The position numbers and the translations under genes are program-made. DNA of 64,000 nucleotides from Crotalaria pallida (lineage: Eukaryota > Streptophyta > Magnoliopsida > Fabales > Fabaceae): the NCBI GenBank assembly GCA_037953625.1, contig CM075654.1, forward strand, positions 55,187,001 through 55,251,000, given 5' to 3'. The notes under the pieces were generated by a model. The model made no database searches, was not told the origin of the DNA, and saw only the letters and a program-made list of their open reading frames with translations. Positions 58,404 through 64,000 of this stretch are shown one piece after another (the first letter of the stretch is position 1; the number at the start of each line of letters is the position of its first letter).

Positions 58404-59463
58404 ATTCTCTCCCACTTATTAGAATTTCGTCCCCGAAATTACATTCAATTCCTTCCAATGGAGAACCATCCCATTAGTAAGCTTCCGACCACGGTTTTCA
58501 CTTCCCTTCGGTTTTTACTTTCCGCTCCATATGTGGTTAGGGTCATGCCCATTTCGACGTCTGTCTTCTAGCACTATGTACTATCTCTATCTGCGTAGTA
58601 TCGTCAGTTTTCTTATTATTAAAGTTCCATCTCCATTCCTTGGATTGAAATCCTCCCCCACTTAGCATTGACATGCTTGATTATATCCATGCTAAGGGGG
58701 TATGCTCATTCGTTGCTTAGAATAGAGTACACCGGTTCCCGACCGATATCCAAGGCTAAAAAGAGGACACTTAGGTGACTATCTATCGGTAGGCATTGAA
58801 TTATATCGGGTTTCTACGACTTGGCATATTCTAACTTATGCATCTGAGATTCTTGAAGCTTGAAGAGAGTGAAGATGAAAAGAAGAAACATGAAGCACTC
58901 AAGAATGAGTCTCATGGTCTTTGCAAGTTGACTCAGGATGGACTGGATACATGTCAAGCAAGAAGACAATGGAGATTATCCCCAAAGTCTGCATTTTCAG
59001 CAGAGAGTCGTCGAAGGATGCATTTCTATGGACCTACGGTTAATTGATTGGTCTCGGTCAATCCGGGGATCCTATAGGATTAGAGTTCAATCGGGCGTTC
59101 AACAGAGATAGAATTTCTAAATGGTTCGTTTGGATCTCCATTAGATGATTGCAATAATATAACATGTCAATAAATGCGAAGACCGAGGTGGTCAGTCCCA
59201 ATCTCACATTTATCAACTGTACATCACTGCGTCATTGAATGATAGCTTTATCTTTTAACAGGTGCAAGAGAAAGGACGACCAATCCTGACCTCACACTCT
59301 ATCAGAGGATGACACTATCATAATTGAGCTTGGTGGAATTTTCTAACTAAGGATTTAACACTTATCGACTCCTTCTAGATCACACTACTCACACTTACTC
59401 TAGGCAAAGACACTAAAGTAGCTAGTTGATGCAGCATTAATATAAAAAGTACCTGGGATTAGT
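58404..59463 (-). other. internal region without pol; polypurine tract at its edge
   Basis: 58404-58420 is the complement of a purine-rich tract (AATAAGTGGGAGAGAAT), next to an inverted repeat like the GAATTTCG/CGAAATTC seen at the pol ends elsewhere. The remaining kilobase has no frame resembling protease, RT, integrase or chromodomain. A plus-strand frame at 58838-59047 is rich in Lys and Glu but unsupported. Confidence 0.7.
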
Positions 59464-60393
59464 TTATTCGCTCCCTTCTCCGATACGTCTCGGACAGTTC
59501 GCCCCAATGTGTCCTGGTTGTCCGCACTTATAGCAAAGGCCCTGTTTTCTGTGTTGTTTCAGCTGCAGGCACACGTTCCGATGGACTCCCCCACATAGTG
59601 GGCATGGTGGCCTGGTTCCCGGGGCATTCACATTAAAGGCCACGTCCATCGGTACTACTTCCATAGTGTTGATGTCAGAGTATGGGTCTGATTCATGAGC
59701 CAATCCCTTACCCTTGTTAGGTCCTACTTCATTCTGTATATTCTTGCCCCTTTTCTCTGCTTTATGTCGATTCAAACTCTTCTCATAAGTGCTAGTCATA
59801 TTCACCAGCTGAGAGAGGTTAGCTATACCCTGATGCACAAAGATAGTCCGAATCCTGGCATTGAGACCTGCTTCAAATTTAATACACTTGGTGCGTTACT
59901 GCATCCCGATAACTGCCAGAATAGCGAATCAGATCTTCAAATTGTGCCGCATATTCACCGACACTCATACTTCCTTGCTCCAGATGCAGAAAAGCGATCT
60001 CCTTTTCCCTACGAACATCCTCAGGAAAATACTTCCCCAGGAAGTGAGCCTTAAACAGGTCAAAAGTGATATCCTGATTAGCTGCCTCCAATTCTCTTCG
60101 CACTCGTTCCCACCAATACTATGCTTCGTCAGTCAACATATACTGCGCTAACAACACAGTTTGTTCAGCAGGTAGCGCCATGTGCGAAGGATCTTCTCAA
60201 TTTCCTTGAGCCATCGCTGAGCTCCATCAGGATTATACCCTCCTTCGAACCTAGGCGGTTTGCATTTCCTAAATCGAGCCATCCAGTCAATTTCGGCTTG
60301 GTTCTGTTGCATTCGGGCCTGATTCTGATTCATTTCAATCAGGTTCTCCAATATAGCGGCCATCCGCTCATTTTCGGCACGTCGTCCAGCCAT
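59464..60393 (-). pseudogene. gag of the pol-less element, frameshifted
   Basis: On the minus strand it starts MAGRRAENERMAAILENL (60393), then IDWMARFRKCKPPRFEGG with Trp at the site where copies A and B have a stop. A frameshift near 60150 is followed by GKYFPEDVRREKEIAFLHL; another shift near 59880 is followed by LVNMTSTYEKSLNR. A zinc knuckle CYKCGQPGHIGANCP lies near the end (about 59500-59545). Gene order within gag is normal, and the protein stops about where pol would begin. Confidence 0.9.
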
Positions 60394-60554
60394 ACTGTTA
60401 GGTCATGAAGGGAACAGTCTGTTAAAGACTGAATACTTAATCACTAACCTAAATATCCTATTCTTAGACTTAGACTCTTACTAAACGAATCAGTTACTCG
60501 CTTGGTGAGTAACCATCGGAGATGTGAGTCCACACTCCAAAGGACGAGGAAAAA

Positions 60555-60568
60555 CTGCTCTGATACCA
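60555..60568 (-). promoter_or_regulatory. primer-binding site of the gag-only element
   Basis: The minus strand reads TGGTATCAGAGCAG, a full match to the usual initiator-methionine tRNA site, three bases from the 5' LTR. Confidence 0.88.
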
Positions 60569-60571
60569 AAA

Positions 60572-63500
60572 TGTAACACCCTCACTTTTATTAGTAATTA
60601 TTAGGTTTTATAAAAATCGGAGTTTGAAAATTTCGATTTAGTACTTAATTTTCTTTAAAAGGTTTTACGAAAATCCGGCAGAGTTTCCTCTGTTTTCCGG
60701 ACTTCCCAAAATTTTTCTTCTAAAAACCTGTCAGTCCAGAAACTTTTAAAACATAAACAACAACAATCTAATAGTTATATCAGATCCTAATGCCCGATGC
60801 ATACGAAGTTCAGGGCGTACAACTATTACATATTTTAAATCACAAAATAGTTGTCCACTCAAAATATAATATATGTATATATATGTTCACTCCATGTGGT
60901 GGAATGAAGATCCTGCCCGGCCAACACTGGTGTATGCTCCACTTGTGTACCTGAAAAATAATAACAACACAGGGGAAGCATCACACAACACTTAAAAAGG
61001 AGATTTCTAAGCAGATATATACGACACGCCAAAACTATTCAAGCCTATGCTATGCTACACAATTCATGTTCTTCTTTCCTCTTTACCTTCTAACTGTTTC
61101 CCAATTCTTTTTCTTTCTAATTGTTTTCTTTTAGATAATCGTTAACCTCTAATTATTCTTGTTACTCACTACTTTCTTTATTTTCCTTTTTATTCTCATT
61201 CTCATTACCCTTTATCCATTTTCCATTCAAATTCTTCTTGATCGACACGCCCTCACAGGCTCGCATCGATGCCGATACGCCCTCACAGGCTCGCATCGGA
61301 CTTTCACTTTCTTTTCTAATCGACACGCCCTCACAGGCTCGCATCGATGCCGATACGCCCTCACAGGCTCGCATCGGACTTTCACTTTCTTTTCTAATCG
61401 ATACGCCCTCACAGGCTCGCATCGATGCCGATACGCCCTCACAGGCTCGCATCGGACTTTCACTTTCTTTTTTAATCGACACGCCCTCACAGGCTCGCAT
61501 CGATGCCGATACGCCCTCACAGGATCGCATCGGACTTTCATCTGTCCTTTCTAATCGACACGCCCTCATAGGCTCGCATCGGTGCCGATACGCCTTCGCA
61601 GGCCGCATCGGATTTTTGTCCTTTACCTTTCCTTCTCTTTTTATGTTTCTCAGCCTTTTCTTTTCTGTTTTACTATATTATTCTCTTTTCTCTCATCCCG
61701 CTATTTAGGGACTTAACATCACATTATTTACTTTCCATTATTTTCAACATTTCACTTTACTAATTTATTCTTACCTTTAACTAACTCTATCTAACTTGGT
61801 CTTATGCCTGATATTTTAATTCTTGTTACTAGCACTTAGTTAATTCCATTCCTTCCCTTTTCTTTTTCGTCTTCTCTTCCTTTGTTTCTTTTTCCTACAT
61901 CACTCATATTTGATAATACCTAGCTCATGCCTTTAGGACCAATTATATTATCACTTTTCCCGTTAACTCTCCCTTTCTTATTTTCCGTTTATTTCTTTCC
62001 TCTAATGGCTAATTACTCATCCACTCCATTTATTTCTATTAACCTTATTTTATCCTAATTTAGTTCTCAACTCATTCCTACACTTTCTTTATTTAAGTCC
62101 GACTCTCCATAGTTAATCTCTAATTTCTCCCTTTTCTCACTTACGCTACTCACTCGTTCTTATAATTCCGTTTATTTATTTATTTCTTATTATTCCATTT
62201 ATTTCGTCGCTAATTGTTTCAACTCTTCTTTAACTAAATTTTCTTTCCTAATTTTCTTCCTTCATTATTAGCGGGCTACTCTAAGGTTCATTAACAATTA
62301 ACATTCCCCCGGTCCTAGCGATAGATATAACTACCCAGAAATACACCCCTTAAGGACTGGTAATGAAACCCCTTACCTCGGTTGACGAAGGTAAAGAGAG
62401 AACCTCAACTCCGAAGAGGGAGCGGCGATCCGTGAAGCTTTAGCGATCCGGGCGATGAACGGGTCGACGGGGATCGACGCCGGTGGTGAGAGCAATCACG
62501 GCTGAACCTAGGCAAGAGCTCCAAGCTTTGGCGCACCCGACATGAGCCCGGCACGGTCACGGGTCGGTAACGGCGCCGGTGAGATCCGTGTAGAGAGAGA
62601 GAGGGATCAAAGCCAAGGGGAAGAGAAATAGGGAGAGAGAGAGAGAGATCTTGATGGTGGTGGAGTTCTTGGCAGTGGCGGACGGAGGTGGGTGGCTCGT
62701 GGTGGTTGGAAGAGAGAGAAAGTAAAGCCCTAGGTGAGAGAAAGAATGGTTCATGGAGGTGAGAGAGAAAGAGGGAGCTTGAGGGAAAGATCCATGGGGA
62801 GGGAGGAGTTGGTGATGATGTTGATGATGATGGTGGTTGTGGGTGGCGGCCGCAGGCGGCGGTGGTGGTGGCGGTTCGGAGGGAAGTGGTGGTGGTGGTG
62901 ATTTTGTGTGGAGGAGGGAGAAGAAGAGAGAGAGAGCTTAATAGGGAGAGAGAGAGAGAGATGGAGGAGGAAGAAGGTGATGATGGGTGGTGGTTGGGGG
63001 TGAGCCATGGAGGTTTGGTAGGTGTTGAGGGGTTGATTTGGGTGAGGGAGGGAGTAATGGGGCGGAAAAATGAGAAAGGAGGGAGGTTGGTGCGTGTTTT
63101 ATAGGTCTGGTGCTGTTTTGGTCGCGTCGGTGCGCCTGGGCGCGATGCTGGGTGCGCCTGGGCGCGAAAGTGGCTGGCTGGTGCATCTGATGCGCCCTGG
63201 TGCGCCTGGGCGTGCACCAGTGATCCCAGACTTCGATTCGCCATAACTTCTTCGTTAACCGTCGGATCGGGCCCAAATTTTTAGACAAGCTTCTTAACCC
63301 CTTAAAATTCATATCCAACGGTGGAATTTAATTTCTTAACATCCTATAATAAATTCCTAATTTTCTCTTTTCGGCTGATTTCCAACATTTAAAACGCCGA
63401 TTTAACTCCCGATTTCGCTTAGATAATTTTGCCCCTTGCTACCAATGTCTCATACATAACCCCTAATACTTATAATTACTACTCACCTAGCTCCCAAAAT

Positions 63501-63587
63501 TCTTTAAGCAATTAATCTACCCATTCTTTCCACTTTAATTCCATTAATTCATTAATTATTGCTTGGAATTAAATTAGGGATGTTACA
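60572..63587 (-). mobile_element. 5' LTR of the gag-only element
   Basis: 3016 bp, nearly identical to 55294-58403. The main differences are one fewer unit in the 78-bp array, one fewer GGTGCGCCTGGGCG unit, and scattered substitutions. A minus-strand open frame of 279 codons (62405-63244) crosses the promoter and leader. It is broken in the other LTR and is of simple proline/serine composition, so it is not called as a gene. Confidence 0.93.
61243..61613. repeat. 78-bp tandem array, about 5 units (5' LTR)
   Basis: Same unit as at 55965-56413 with one unit fewer, showing array-length change after insertion of the element. Confidence 0.92.
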
Positions 63588-64000
63588 TATACAATAATCA
63601 AAACAAAAGACATCACATAAACCAAAAGGGTCCAGGGCTAAACACAAGCCCAAACATCTATGTCTTACTCTCCCTGTGAGGGAGAGCACTCCTGCTCGGT
63701 CGAGGGTTGTGCTAGCTCAATCTCAGTACCTGTAGAAAAAATGGTAAGGAGGTGAGCATTACACATGAAGTAGAAAGCAGTTTCTAATTAGACATAGTAA
63801 CCTACCAAGCCAAACACAATTAGACATTTAGCACATGTAATTTCATTCAATCATTCCATAATCATGCTCATACACATTCAACATGTACAGTTGCATACTT
63901 CACAATTTAATTGTTCATTAATCATTTCACCATTAATACTTTTCTTTCTTTTACATTTAACCATTCATTCTTTTCTTTCCTTTATTCTTTTCTCTTATTT
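63588..64000 (-). mobile_element. outer LTR (minus), second part, continues beyond the window
   Basis: It resumes the LTR that began at 54923. In the sense direction it has an acceptor TTTTTCTACAG|GTACTG ending at 63730 and the hairpin at 63668-63686. The upstream portion is outside the window, so length and target duplication are unknown. Confidence 0.75.
63668..63686 (-). other. conserved triloop hairpin, perfect 8-bp stem
   Basis: The sense strand CTCTCCCTCACAGGGAGAG, loop CAC, about 44 bases after the acceptor. Confidence 0.65.

Larger units (their letters stand above)
55294..63587 (-). mobile_element. gag-only (pol-less) Ty3/gypsy element, target duplication TATAC
   Basis: Two near-identical LTRs (55294-58403 and 60572-63587) flank 2168 bp. 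The whole is bounded by TATAC (55289-55293 and 63588-63592). The sense strand is minus. The interior has a primer-binding site, a broken gag and a purine-rich tract next to the 3' LTR, but no protease, RT or integrase. It would depend on another element for mobilisation. LTR similarity is high, indicating a fairly recent insertion; I did not compute a divergence. Confidence 0.93.

Noticed and set aside
58838..59047. Lys/Glu-rich 69-residue plus-strand frame in the gag-only element
   Set aside because: Antisense to the element, short, and without homology that I recognise.
26847..63225. Palindrome or tandem arrays as CRISPR-like structures
   Set aside because: Repeats are inside plant LTRs, spacers are not unique sequences of constant length, and there are no cas genes.
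62405..63244. 279-codon minus-strand open frame
   Set aside because: It crosses the LTR promoter and leader, is simple in composition, and is broken in the other LTR of the same element.

Overview
This is nuclear DNA from a flowering plant, most likely a eudicot and possibly a legume. The legume suggestion is an inference from general repeat style and is weak. It is AT-rich, has GT-AG introns, one intact plant-specific membrane-protein gene, and about 50 kb of nested transposable elements. No bacterial or organellar gene organisation is visible.

Left part (1-11 kb): positions 137-6136 are bounded by two inverted copies of a Helitron-type 3' terminus (hairpin, 12 bases, CTAG, then T). Inside are coding-like exons on the minus strand, including a decayed caffeoyl-CoA O-methyltransferase-like fragment. 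Small elements follow: an LTR remnant, Stowaway-type MITEs and foldback MITEs carrying a TTTGGTCCCT motif.

Middle-left (11-26 kb): a minus-strand gag-like gene is split by a 3.27-kb solo LTR (target duplication CCAGG). The one convincing intact host gene is at 20143-20862, a two-exon, four-membrane-span protein of the MEE60-like type. It is followed by a 1-kb foldback element and a perfect hAT-type MITE (8-bp duplication CTTTCGGA).

Centre (26.4-53.5 kb): a roughly 970-bp foldback element is split by a 26-kb Ty3/gypsy (Tekay-like chromovirus) complex with outer target duplication AAATA. The complex is a tandem LTR-internal-LTR-internal-LTR array with a 9.77-kb period. Both internal regions are decayed gag-pol copies, and both carry the same reverse-oriented nested solo LTR (duplication AAAGA). 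The first LTR is further altered by a copia-like solo LTR (duplication TATAA) and by a chimeric segment from a third related element.

Right part (54.9-64 kb): a minus-strand LTR is split by an 8.3-kb gag-only, pol-less element (55294-63587, duplication TATAC).

The main cross-cutting observation is a shared architecture in all the TGTAACATCC-type LTRs. A conserved block ending near AAGAAGTTATGG is followed by an array of short palindromes whose sequence differs by family, usually then a TATA box, a CT-rich leader, a GAG|GTAAG donor, an intron carrying a tandem array, a TTTCAG|GTAC acceptor, and 42-46 bases later a triloop hairpin that changes sequence but keeps pairing. This looks like a rapidly evolving promoter module plus a conserved RNA element. 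I know of no description of it, but I could not search.
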